Of a stretch of 64,000 nucleotides of DNA, positions 1 to 12,100 are shown piece after piece. The DNA is from Montifringilla adamsi (lineage: Eukaryota; Chordata; Aves; Passeriformes; Passeridae), in contig JAGGNK010010225.1 in the NCBI GenBank assembly GCA_017590115.1, positions 9,288,834 to 9,352,833 on the forward strand. The letters are read 5' to 3'. The notes beneath the pieces are model-generated. The model had not been told where the DNA came from and did not search any database. It saw only the letters and a list, made by a program, of their open reading frames with translations. A program made the position numbers and the translations under genes. Numbering within the stretch: the first letter of the stretch is position 1; each line of letters opens with the position of its first letter.

Positions 1-2576
1 TTGTTAGAACGTACTCCACTGAAAATGCCTGGCTTTGTGTGAACAGTTCAAAGATGGCTCAGTGTAATTTATGGTCTCTCAGCCTTAATTATACACTCAT
101 ACTACTTGCCTAGTTGTCCAGTATGAAGGAGGCTGTGGATGTGAGAAATTGGAGGGGTCTAATCCTGCAGATGACCGAGTAATTCTGTCTCTCTTACATG
201 GATGTTTGCATCCACACTTCAGTCTTTTAAATAGTGAGGTGTGGGATGCAGAGCAAAATTCTGGAGAAGTTTGTATGAGATAAAAATTTTATTTTAATAA
301 CATTTCGTTTTAAAAAAAGAGAAAAAAAATCTAGCACCATAGTAAATGGTGCTCACAGCATTACAGGAAGCAATTCTTCCCACTGTGGAATGAAATCAGT
401 GGCACACAATGTTTATAAGAAGAGACAAGCAATGAAGGCAGCTAATGTACAGTGGCTGGCAACTTGTTCTAGCAGATTTAAAATGTTACTGCAAAACCAG
501 CGGAGTAGTGAGCCTTGGATAGCCCTTGTTAATTCTAGAAGTGAGGGTAGCTAGTTAAAGTAATGTTAATCAACCAGTCCCCTCAAGTTCTGGAGTAGTT
601 TTTGTGTGTGTGCTGGATATTTTTCTACAGGAAAGGGAACTCAGATCAGCCCTAAGTTATATTGCTTAAATATTTTCAAGAACAAATTTGTCACTTGTGT
701 TTAAACCATTATAGGTGTCTGTTTGGAAACTGGGCTACATTTGGCTGACTTTGACCAGTCTATGTGAGTTTGAAGAAGCATTGACTAAACATGGAACACT
801 ATACATGGCCATTTTTGTGAGACTGACCACAGATTTTTGTCTCCCTTGCTTCTCATTTCTGAGTCAGATTAAGTGGGAGCATTGGCTGATGCATAACATC
901 CTGGTCAGTGGGGCAGCATGTTTCAAAGACATACTTTGGGCAGCATGTGTGGTATTAGAAAACATTGCTAGTGCCTGTATGAATGTGCTTAGGCATGAGA
1001 AAAGTAGAGTGCTGGAAGTCCAGGCTTGAAGGTTCAGCATCAGGGAATCCTGCTGCTTAATCCCACTGTAGCTGTACCTGCTATTCCTTAAAAAAGAAAG
1101 AAAAATAAAGTGCTAACTACTGAGAGGGTTTTTATCAAGTTTGAGACGGTTGTGATCTTTTTGTAGTTGTTAACAATGTATATTCACTCTGCTCAAAAAA
1201 GTGCTAACTAACATCAGTAATGTAAGCAGACTGCCTAAATTGGAAGTAAAATACAATAAAGGGGGTGGAGGGGTCAGGCAGGGGCAGAAGGGAAGAGGGC
1301 AGTCCAGGGAATGAATTGCATCTATGTGCAGTCCTGTGGCACAAGAGTGAACAAGTGGTTGTCAACATCTCCATGAAAGTTTTAACTTGTTCTTATGTTG
1401 GGACATTTTGAGAGGGGAGCATAACAGTGAAAGCAGTTGAGAGTGATGGGGGGCAGGATATATAGGAAGAATTGGAGTAGAAAGGGGCAGGAGAGAGGAA
1501 AAGCACTATCTGAGGCTTGGCAAAGGAAAAGGGAATGGAGGCAGAAAGGAATGGACTGGTGGCATTTTTAGAGAGTGAGAAAGAAGCTGGCAGTGGTGGG
1601 CCAAATGTGCATGTGCCTGGGTAGCACAGCCATGCAGGTTTTCGGTGGATGCAGAGGGGCTGTCAGTGTGCCACTTCATGTCCCTCCACTGGGGAAGGAC
1701 TGTGCCAGGGCCCCACTTGTGGCACAGCTGTTTCTCCTCTCTTCTGCTCTTCTCTGAGGGTCTTACTGTGGCCCCAGAACACATTTATGTGGGGTGTTTT
1801 TTATATTATAGCTGAGGAGGAGAAATAGTACCCAGCAGTGTTATGTGTAGCTCCTGCTGCAGTGCAGAAGTGAATGCAGCATTCTCATGACTGGCAACCC
1901 AGCACCTGGTTGCAAGAGGAATAAAAATGTGTCAAGCATACTAAATGCTAAATTCATACAATATTTTTTTACCGTGGCTTGGATTATTTTGTGGAATTGG
2001 TATATGCAGCATAATTGACTTTAAAATGTATGAAGTCTGATACATGGAGGGGGAAGGGATAGATAGATGGAATAGAATCTGCATTGTGTTCCTCGTGTGA
2101 CAGGCAGCACCTACTGAGAGACAGGAGTCTGCTTTCTCCAGGTACCAGCAGGCAAATTGCTCTCTGCTTTGATAACACACTCCCACAAAATTTATGGGGC
2201 TTTTGGTTTTTGTCTTTGTATTTTCATCTTCAGCTGGTGTTACGGGGAGCCCCTGGCAAGCTGCAGGAAGGGTGGCAGACTCTCCATTAAAGACTTTCCT
2301 TGTCCTCTCCCACAGATAATGTGCAGCACTCTGATGTAAACCAGCCCCAATTTTGTCTCCTTCAGTCACAGAAACTGTTGTTTATAGGTGGAGGTTAATC
2401 CCATTTAAGAACTGGATTTGCAAAGACATAGTCATTTAACTACAGATGCCTGAACTTGGGTTGCAGTTGATGCCTTATGTTTTAGCTTTCACATTTTTCA
2501 GATTCTGTACTGCCTTAGTGTGTGACTCTGAACTTCATATAAAGTGTTAGCAAGTTCTCTTCACAGATAAAACAAA

Positions 2577-2922
2577 TGTTAGACAAAAGAAACCTTTTCC
2601 AGCCCGAGAACCAAGGGCACCATTGCAGCTTCAGGCCCAAAATGTAAAACCAGCAGATTGAGGCGATGAGGAGATTGAGGAGAGAAATCTGGGAGGATGG
2701 GACATCATAACCTGAAGCTGTAATTGGACAATTAACCCCAATATGTAAATGGACCAAAAATTACAAAAGTGTGAAAACTCATGACTGAAACCGTCTCGGG
2801 TGTAGCCACGGCTGGGCTCCTGTACTGCCCAGGGTGTATCCTTTAAAGGCCTTTCAATAAATACCTACTTCATTCCTTAACCTCTGTCCAGCCTCTGTTC
2901 CAGGTAGCCTCTGTAGGCATCA
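2577..2922 (+). mobile_element. Solo LTR of an ERVL-like endogenous retrovirus
   Basis: About 346 bp resembling avian, especially songbird, ERVL-type LTRs. Seen in order: a possible TG start at 2577; a central block with AATTGGACAATTAACCCC and a following ATGTAAATGGACCAA; then a 3' block with GGCCTTTCAATAAATACC, in which the polyadenylation hexamer AATAAA sits at 2856-2861. After that come CTCTGTCCAGCCTCTGTTCC and a CA end near 2922. The element lies in the same orientation as JAZF1. No internal gag, pol or env coding sequence flanks it, so it is a solo or truncated LTR. I could not find a clean target-site duplication, and the ends are uncertain by tens of bases. The assignment rests on remembered LTR consensus patterns. 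Confidence 0.6.
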
Positions 2923-4750
2923 TAGCAGTTCTCAGACAGTCCTGGCTGGGATTAATGCCCTGCAGACATTCTGCATCGAGACATTTCCATGGCAGGCCTT
3001 GCACCACCAAGGTGTAAATCTAAGAGAGCTCGCCATGGCAGTAGTTGTACGCTTGGCCTGCTAAGTGATGGTGGGTTTTATAGAAACAAAGGCAAGTAAA
3101 AGATTTGTGTATGCTGTGTGAACCTAACTTCCTCAAAAAAGTGAATTAGACAGCGTGGGAAATCACTGATGCTTTGGTGAGCTTCATAAGGAGTGTGATG
3201 TGCTGGCAATTACTGCAGAATTTCCCCAGGCACCAGCAAGATCTTTTCCTCTTAAGAACAACAGGCTTGGGTTGGCACTTGTACTTTTATCCGTCTTCAC
3301 TGAACTTTCATAGAGTTATTTATCTCTTCAGGGCTATATTGATAAAGGCATGTTAGCAAATCCTGCAGCCTAAGCTGTGCAGGGGCAAGTATAAGGACAA
3401 GGATTAGGATCAGTCTGAGCTTTGTGAGGCAGACAGGGGATTCCATTCTCCTTGAATAAAGACATTATTCAGCAGTGGTGTGACAGATGCATTGACCCTC
3501 AAGCACAGTCCCCATTCAGTTCAGTTAAAAATCTTCCTTAAGACACAGCAGCACAGACAGATTTTGAAATAATTGTATCATGTTTTAAACCCCACAAAAA
3601 AACCACGAAAAGTAACTGATCAAGTCAAACTAATGTGCTTATCAAGATAATGAGTTTTTAAACATTAACAATGCTTAAAATCTCTAGGAGGAAGCAAGAA
3701 CAGTCCAAAATATGAGATTTGCTTGGAATGCCCCACAGCCTTCCCTCCTCACCAAACACAAAGTAGATGGTTCTGAGAAATAAAAGATGTGCTGTGGGGA
3801 ACCATTTGGTAAAGGCAGTTTTTATTCTTGATAGTTAAAATGCAGAAGTTACACACAGAATTGTTTTTCAAGTAAGGCATAAAATGTGTTGTTAATGACT
3901 ATAGTAATCTGCACAGGCAGGATGCACACTTTCCATTGGGAATTTTTGAAGACTATTTATGCTCAGCTCCTAAAGGTGCCTATCAATTTTGCAGGGCAAA
4001 GTTGTATTTGAAGCTTCAATTTATATTGAAACTTCAGTATAACCCTGGGTTTGGTATAAGAATGCTGTCTAAACTATGAACATACTCCCTTGGTTTTGGT
4101 TTCAAAAATTCAAACCAAAGCTCCTTTGTTAGATAAAAGCACAACTTAGCTGCAAAGGACAATGGAGACAGTGATTGAAAACATATTTTTTCATTTGAGT
4201 GAGAAAGTTAGCACTTGAGGGAATTTGAATGTGTTTGCTTCGGGGCTTTTGGTGGGCAGTGCTCTGCTTGGCAAACATTTTGCTTCAAGAGCATTTTTGT
4301 ATGACTTTTCTGATTCGGAGCTTCAAAAAATAAGCTGTAGAGAAGGGAGAGAACAAAACTCAGGGATGCAGAAGAAAAGCCTCAAGACCTAACAGAAGAG
4401 ATCTAATCACTCTTGGAACATCTTAAAATGTTAAAATAGCTACATTAAAAAAGAAATAAGCTTGAGCCATTTAGCGCTATAAATCATGGAAAGCAGTGAA
4501 AACTAGTATTTATGAGGGGGATTGTGAAAGCTTGTGTGACAGTTGGAAATTACATCACTGTTGATGTTTCAAATTCTTGCGTAAAGTAATGCGGTACTGT
4601 GTTTATGAATGAAGGAGTGAGTGATGGAGCTGTGCTAAATCTACACTATGGACAAACTGGGTCGAGCTATTTTGTATCTCTTGTGTCCACTTAGGTTATT
4701 TTGCACCTTTCAGTCCCCTAATTGCAGTGTAAATGCACAAAGCTCAATTC

Positions 4751-4774
4751 TGTGTATGTATTTCTTTATTCCAG
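4751..4774 (+). other. JAZF1: Splice acceptor of JAZF1 intron 1
   Basis: A T-rich tract (tgtatttctttattccag at its 3' end) finishes in AG at 4773-4774, directly before the first conserved JAZF1 codon of exon 2. It sets the exon start at 4775, because the required phase-1 split of the Asp codon is reproduced exactly. Confidence 0.93.
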
Positions 4775-4847
4775 ATACAGACCCACGCGTATTAGAAAAA
4801 CAAGAACTACAGCAGCCAACCTATGTTGCTCTAAGTTACATTAACAG
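4775..4847 (+). CDS. JAZF1: JAZF1 exon 2 (coding, 73 nt)
   Basis: Internal coding exon of JAZF1, a nuclear C2H2 zinc-finger cofactor known to bind the orphan receptor NR2C2 (TR4/TAK1) and to associate with the NuA4/TIP60 acetyltransferase complex. Read in phase, the exon encodes a peptide running from Asp-Thr-Asp-Pro-Arg to Tyr-Ile-Asn-Arg, which matches about residues 39-63 of vertebrate JAZF1 as I remember it. The first two bases complete an Asp codon begun in exon 1 (phase 1). The last two bases (AG) begin the Arg codon finished by exon 3 (phase 2). The acceptor is a T-rich tract ending in CCAG at 4771-4774, and the donor is AG|GTAAGTGG. The family literature places the NR2C2-interacting region at roughly residues 39-79, so this exon would supply its first half. 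The open frame extends upstream to 4648, but that part is intronic. No frameshift or stop is present. Confidence 0.95.
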
Positions 4848-4853
4848 GTAAGT
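4848..4853 (+). other. JAZF1: Splice donor of JAZF1 intron 2
   Basis: GTAAGT, the perfect vertebrate 5' splice-site consensus, preceded by AG. Reading on past it gives a stop (TAA at 4849-4851), as expected for intron sequence. Confidence 0.95.
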
Positions 4854-6076
4854 GGTTATTTTTCAGGGATAACTGATCTTAGTTTGCACAGTGTATATTC
4901 TACCAAAATGGCATGCTTATGGATGCACTGTCATGGGATATGATACTATCATAGCACCTGTTTTGGAAAAGTTTTTGAATTAAAATTTAACTAAATTTTT
5001 AATGACTTTTGCATAGGGCACATGCAGCCCTTCAGCTGCACTGCTCAGATACTTAGGAATGAGGTTTTAGCTTTTGATGTTTTAGCTAAATCTCATGACA
5101 AACAAGATGATTTTTCTTGGCTTAGTTTTCTATTTTATTGTACTTCACACAAGTGAGTACAGAATGATTTCACTTATGATTGAAAAAAGCTCTATCTGAT
5201 AATAGTTCAGTATATGAGCGGATTTTTTACAGAACTTCAGAAGTTTTTCAACCAGAATATATATATTTAAAAATCTTGCTTATCAGCCCTGTGTAACCTA
5301 AAACTTGAAAGCAATTAAGAAATTAAATCATTTTTTAAGTAGTTTTCTAAGTAACAGAGCCCCAGCTTTTCAGTTATTGACTGATGGTAGTACTGAAACC
5401 TCCAGGGTACTCCATCATGGATTATTACTTTTTATGCATAGAAGACCATTTTACTTTTTTATTTTTGCTGTCTAGCGGATAAGATACAAGCTCATAACCC
5501 TGCAAGCTTGGAAGATTAACCCAAGATTCAGTTTGGCATAGACTGAATTGATTCAAAGTCTCATGAGTCACACAAAATTTTTCTTTATAATTCTCCTTCA
5601 TTTTAACAATGGGAAAAAATGAAACAAAAGCAAAAACCAACAAACTTTTAAAAACACAGAATCCACTGTTTGACTTTTTATAATGTTTGCTGTAGCAAAA
5701 AAGTGTCAGTGGGTGTGTGGGGGAAGAATACTTTGAGGCATGGAAGTAAGAAGTGGTGTTCACTTGGTGAAATGACTACATTTTCTCCACTACATGAGAC
5801 TATGATTAAGAATAGCCAGTATTGACATGATTTCCTACTTGGCAAGTAACTCTTGTTCTTCCTGGAGACAGTCCGACTCCTAAAGCATATTTTGAAATTA
5901 GCCATGACCTTTTCTAACACTTAGTTCTGCTGATCTCATTTAATGTATAAAACTTTTTTTTCCAATATGTAGGCTTGGTATGCTGTTGCGCATGTTGGTA
6001 TGTTTCCCTCTTTCCATCATATACTTGGGTGTTTTCTCTTTTTGCTTCTGTGGTTATTTTACTTAATGTGAGAGAG

Positions 6077-6127
6077 GGGAAAGGTTTTGGGTTTGTTTTG
6101 GGGTTTTTTTTGTTTTGTTTTTTTTTA
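6077..6127 (+). repeat. T/G-rich low-complexity tract
   Basis: Around 50 bases composed almost only of T and G, in alternating runs such as TTTTGGGTTTGTTTTGGGG, ending in a long T run. This is simple low-complexity sequence inside intron 2 with no coding content. Confidence 0.8.
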
Positions 6128-9100
6128 ATTAGGGAATAGCTGTTTTAAGACCACATACTTGACCATGGGACTTGTTTTAAGACAGTGGGAATTGATCATC
6201 CAGTTTAGAATCAGACTATTTTTAAAGTAGTTTGAAAGTGATAACTTATCTAGATTTCATTATTTTAGTACCCTTTAAACAGAGTTCTGTGTGACTGAGA
6301 CAGTTTTAGTTGCCACATATTTTGTCCAAACTTTCTTGCCCTCTCATTTTTGAAAAAGTAATTCTGGAGAACCAAACTGTGTTGTTTGTATAGTAAAACT
6401 GAACCTGAATTGACTTGTGCTTGAACCAGCTGCTATTTAGTTGCTCTTTTAGTTGTATTTTAATTTTTTTCCAAAGTGCTAGTATCTTTCATTGAACCAC
6501 CTGCTCTATGCAACTCAAGCTCTTGAGGGAGCAGCAATATCCATTACAGTATGAGACATGCCTTTCTATTTCCCACTACATATGCCAGAGCTGAGTTCTG
6601 CTTTGTTGTCCCAGGCTATGAACTCAGATTTTGTAGCCTAATACATGTCATAAACATGTTGCATACTGTTAGATATCAAACACCAGATACTGCTGCACTT
6701 TTTTTAAACCCATACTTTTATGGCTTCCAAGTGGAACTGAACTTAGCTCAGTTCCTGCTGTGAGTTACAGACCTTAAAACAATCTTCCTCTGCAAGTTTG
6801 TATATTCAATATGTTCTGTGTGGGCCATACAGTCTCGTGGAGCCTGGGAAAATAGGGACAGCTGATTCTCAGGGACTGCCAAAATTGCATGATAAGATGT
6901 ACACTAAATATATGTTGTGGTAGAAAGATTAAATGGGTGTGCTTTATGCTCTGCCCATTGCCCTGTTGTATGGTGGCTATTATGAGCTAAAACAAAACAT
7001 AAATCTGGTTTGTCTGGCTTGATAGCTGGGAGGATAAAGTATCAGTAAAACAGATAGTAGAGAGGGAAGGGTACTGGAGTCTCTGTTTACAGCTTGAAAC
7101 ATATTCTTGTTTCCATTTCCCTTCTATCCCTGGTTATTTTCTCAGGCATATTATTTTGGCAATACTGTTTGAGCTCTGAAGTTCTGAAACAATCCTCAGA
7201 TTGTGGATGTCTAAATCTGTAAGGCTCCAACTCTTTCTCTGCTGGAGATTTACTGCCATTACAGCTTTCGGTAACTACACACAGATGCTGCTTCCATAGT
7301 GTGTGATCCTCATGTAGACAGATAACGTTCCTTTTAAAACGGGTGGACAAAATATAAATTATGGGTCATAATGGTTTGTTACTGCTACATCAAACACTTC
7401 CATCAGACACTGACTGAATTGCCACAAATCCCTTTCTCAGACAAAGTTTAGTGTAGCCTTAGTGCAGTCCCCAGTATTGATGGCTATTCCCTGCTTTCTT
7501 CTGCTTTGGTTTCTTAGAAGTCAGAATTGGAATCAATAAAAGACACACTACAGCCAAAGCAGATGCAGTTAATCTGTTTCCATCCTATAAATACAGGAGA
7601 GGTTTGTCTGCAAGGAGTTCAGTGGTGCTACTACAAGAATGGAGTACTGGCTGTGATCTGTCAGGGGTAGTTGCAAATGAGCACTTGTGCCAACATCCTC
7701 CAGAACTTTCTAGAGACATTTCCTTTGTGGGTAGACAAGACACGTTTTTATTTTGTATTGCATTGAAATGCAGTAGTTAGCCACAGTGATTGATATTGCT
7801 TATACTGCTACTTAAATGCAGGTTTTATAGCTTGAAGTTAATAAACATGACTATGAATTTTGCTTGGAGTTTATTGGAATCTGCACAGCATTGTTTGTGC
7901 CTCTGAGTGTGCTGGTCTGGGTCTTTAGAGGTGATGGCTCTCGAGGTTGCTCTGTTACCTGGCACTGCAGCATACAGCCAAGGCTTTTCGACTGGTGCAG
8001 TCCAATAGAGAGAGACTTCTCAGTATTCTCATATTTGAAAGTTTCTTTAATATAGTGCTGGTTACCTGTTAATGAGGAAAGCAGCTGTAGTGGGAATGTT
8101 CAGTCTTTTTAGAAAACAGCAAAACAAAGATACCAATATTAGTAGCACAAGTGAGAAGACAGCAGAGGCATACAAATAATTCCTTTGTCTGAAAAAGTAA
8201 TATTTAAAAAATGTTTATAATAGAAAAGCTTTTATTCCGAATTTTGTGAATGAAAACTCTTTACATTTAAGTTTTAATTGAGATATTTCAACTTTTAGAT
8301 TGGAAGCATCAGAAATAGGAAGAAAGGATAAATTATTGGAGTAAATTCCTTTCACCTTGATTATGAAGGGTGGGAAGTACCATAGTAACATGTATTATTG
8401 GAAACATATATCATAAAAAGAACAATTCTGTATTTATTACAATTTCCATTAAATACATTTTTCTTAAGTACAGTAATTGCTTTGTTTTAAAAAGTTTAAT
8501 CCAGATGGGGAAAGAAGAAAACTAGTATGCGCCTACAACTGAAACGAAACAGTCATAATTATATGCTGTTTCTACTTCAAATTGCATAATGGCTATATTA
8601 GGGAATTGTTGAAAATAAAGACTGTTTTCATCTTTTAAAATCTAGCAAAATACTTTAATTATGTTAACCCCAGGTTCTTTTTAATAGTGTTTTTCTATTC
8701 ATAATTGAGGTCATAGAAGAAGGGTTATATAATAAAATATGTTTTAAGCATCAATCCTGCAAGCAGTTAGAGCATGGTGGTGAGAACGTTTTCAGTGTTG
8801 CCTCTGGGCAGTCTGTTGAATGAGACTGTTGAATGTCTATAAATTGCATTCTCATGCACAGCTGGGACCACAAATGAAGCCTGTGATCAAAATTGGATGG
8901 CATTCTTAGACAAAGAGCCCAAGATTATCCCAGCATATCTCTGAACCAATCTAACATTTTCACTCCTCCTTCCAGATTTTATTTTTAACTGGCAAGATTT
9001 TGCCTCACTGTTACTATTGTAAATTCCTATAGGCTTCAGACATCTCATCTCCCCCCACTTCCCTTTTATTTCACCTGTCATTGACTTCTCAAAACAAAGT

Positions 9101-12100
9101 TTTCTTACTTTGCCTCCTTACCATGAGAAGTAAAATCAGTCATTTCTGTGAGCATATACATTTGTGAAAGAAATTAATTGCATGTAAAGCTCTGGCCACT
9201 GCAAACTCTCCCTATGTCTTGTCCAGCTCACTATTTCAGTAATAGAAAGAAAGAAAGAGTAAGAAATAACCATACTCAGTTATTTCAGTAAGGTTCTACT
9301 GCTATTGCCTGTTTTTTCCAGGAGTAAAAGAAACAGCCAACACTATAGAATTTAATGCTTATTTGAAAGTTATTTCGAAAAGTGGCAAAATTTTAGGTAA
9401 TGTTATGTTTTGTGTGCACTATGTTACTAATGCAGTAACAAGAAGGATGATTTTTCATTTGAGGCAATGTACTTTACATCTGTGGGGTTTTCTTGCCTGG
9501 AATTAGAAGAAAAACTTCTGCAAATAATATTGAAGTGGTGATATAAATAGCTATTCTTTAATGAAAGCTTTCAGGTGCACAAAATACAGAAATGTGCACA
9601 CATGGCAGAGGAGTTCTGTGATTTTTATAAGGTTCATTAATTATTATATCTAGCAGGTACAAGCAATAAGGGACCAGTTGCCCAAGCAGCCCACCCTCGG
9701 GTCTGCCCCTTGGTTCCACAGGTTCCTTGCCCTGTATCTTGTTATGTCTCTCACGTGCTGGTGTAAAACAAAATGTCCATGTTAGAAATTCTCTTCTTGA
9801 GAATAAGACTAAACAGAATTTCAAGAATGTGTTATAAAGGGTTAGCTATTGTTCTAAAGTGTGAGAAAGGCTGAGAAAGTGGTAAAAACTATACAACTAT
9901 ATATTAAAAATCTATAAAGCTACAAATATATGAAAAAGCTAAAAATCTAGGCATCAGTTTCTCAGCAGAGCATCCAAACCATGTGATACTGCAACACATT
10001 GCACCTTTCCTGTGGTTCAGCCCTGAGAGATTTTACTGTGGTAAACTATGAGCAGTAGTTGCACAAAAAGCCTGTGAAAGACTGTAGCCTCTTGGAGGTC
10101 ATAGCCCACGGCTGGATGTGCCATCAAAGTGCTCTATCAAACATTTTCTCAGCAGCAGTGAAAGTCTTGTTGCTTCCTTTCTTTCTAGGAGCACAAGCGT
10201 TACGTTGTTTGAGTAATTTGTGGAAGACAATTCAGTTTTCTCCCCTTTGATTCCCTAAGAGTCTTATAATCCTGAGACTGTTGATTAATTTGGGGTAGGA
10301 CGTAGCTTCTCTTCCAGGCATTTCTCCTCCTTGCCTTCTGATGCCTGTGTACCATCACTGTGATGGCTGCTGGGGCACACTTTGGAATGAAAGTCAAGAG
10401 TCTGGAGAGAAATATGTTTGTTTCTCCTTGCTTGTCACCATAAAAAATACTTTTGCAGAAGGCATATGGAAAGTGAAACAATTCTGAAACGGTGAGCATC
10501 TTTCTCTAAAATAACTATTCCTTGCATCATTCGCCTGATAAGCAGTAGATCAAGCTTCAAGTCTTTCTAATTAATTCAGGCATGATATTTCCACATTGAA
10601 GTTGTATCATTGTTGGTACATAACAGCTTGAGACATGCTACCAACAAATACATAAAACCCCTTAAAATTTATTTTTTGATCTCAAAATAGTTTATTTTAT
10701 TTTTCTGAATGAGTAAAAGGCATTTTTTTTTAAAAAAATGTATAGCTAAGAGCCATCCTAGTATAGCATACACTGTCTTAAATCTCATGCCATGATATAG
10801 AAACAGAAGGGTAGAGACAAGGGAGACTTTTCCATTTCAGGAATTCCATTGTAGGTGAGTTTTTCTGCATGGGAATGTATGAGTCTGTGAATCTGTTGAA
10901 CTATTGCTGTATCACCTGTTGAGACTTGCTACATTTTATAGTAGTAAAGTATTAGAACTAGTGCAACAGTTCTTCCTCTTTGTCTTAAAATTGCACTTTT
11001 CCTTCCTGTAACATGATACTGTCTCATTTGAATTGAATATCCCAAGTTTGTAAAAGTGCAGTGATTCCCTTGGATTGTTGCTTCTCATCACATTGAAGGT
11101 GCATGCCAATGCTTCCAGTAGCTGCTGGATTGAATGCATGTGACAGGATACAGAAAGAAAGGGATCAAAGTAACATGTCAATTGCCAGATAATATTTTTC
11201 TGTGTAAGCCTATTTTTAAGTTAACGGTGACCAAGTAGATCATATGGTTTTATTCATGTAGCCATATCTTTATGCTCTGCTATTTGACTTGTTCTGGAGA
11301 TGGAACAAGACAAACTTCAGATGATAATTCAAACAAGATGTGCAGAAATGAATGATAGTTAGGGTAAGGGGAATGCCTTTTGGTTTGGAAGGATTTATGC
11401 AGATGGCTTTGTTTTCTCTTTCTCTCTTTACCAGTTTCAAGCTAAGCAAAGCTGAAGATTTATATGATGTACAGCTCTTCTATTTCATGTCAGCAGTAAA
11501 GATCAAAAAGCAGATTGACACTTTAAGGGAAACCCTTAATGCCATGCCTTGAATTAAAATTACGTGGTGAATTTAAACGTAGGACACTGAAAGAATGTGT
11601 CTTAGTTATGGGATTGCTTTTTTTTTTTAATTGAGAGGGAATTAGCTTTCTTATTGTAGTTTTTTTGTGCAAGACTCAGGATTTTTTCTTCTCTTTTCTT
11701 TTCTATCCCATGAATCTCAAGTGAAAGAAGCATTGCCAAGTCAGCATCATTTCTTGCAAGTGAATGTGTGCACCTCTGTGTAATTCAGTTACCAAGTACT
11801 AGAGCTGTCAGTATAAGTCCTCAAGATTTTCAGGATTCTTGCCTGCATTGGTATTTCTTCATCCTTTGTCAACGTGGCATGCCAAAATTGATGAAAAAAC
11901 CATCTTGTCTTCCTGGCACTGTTTTTTGTCTTGGCCAGTTCTGTTTCAATTCCCAGCTTTCTGCATAGGTCTCTTGCACAAGTCACTGCATTTAGTGAAG
12001 GGGAAGGAGAAATACTTTATTGTCTCGTGCTTTAAAAAGGAGGGCATTTAATTTCTGGGATGTTTAAATTTGATCCTAAGCAGTAGTAATGTTCTTAGAA

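Larger units (their letters stand above)
1..4774 (+). other. JAZF1: JAZF1 intron 1, 3' part
   Basis: Noncoding sequence upstream of exon 2, AT-rich overall. Apart from the LTR at 2577-2922 it holds only weak low-complexity patches: purine/G-rich stretches at about 1258-1310 and 1440-1550, and short A or T runs. Exon 1, which should encode the N-terminal zinc finger ending near His-Ile, is not present, so intron 1 continues beyond the left edge. Open frames here (for example 715-1029, and 1941-2369 on the minus strand) have no recognisable protein similarity and no plausible exon structure. Confidence 0.9.
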
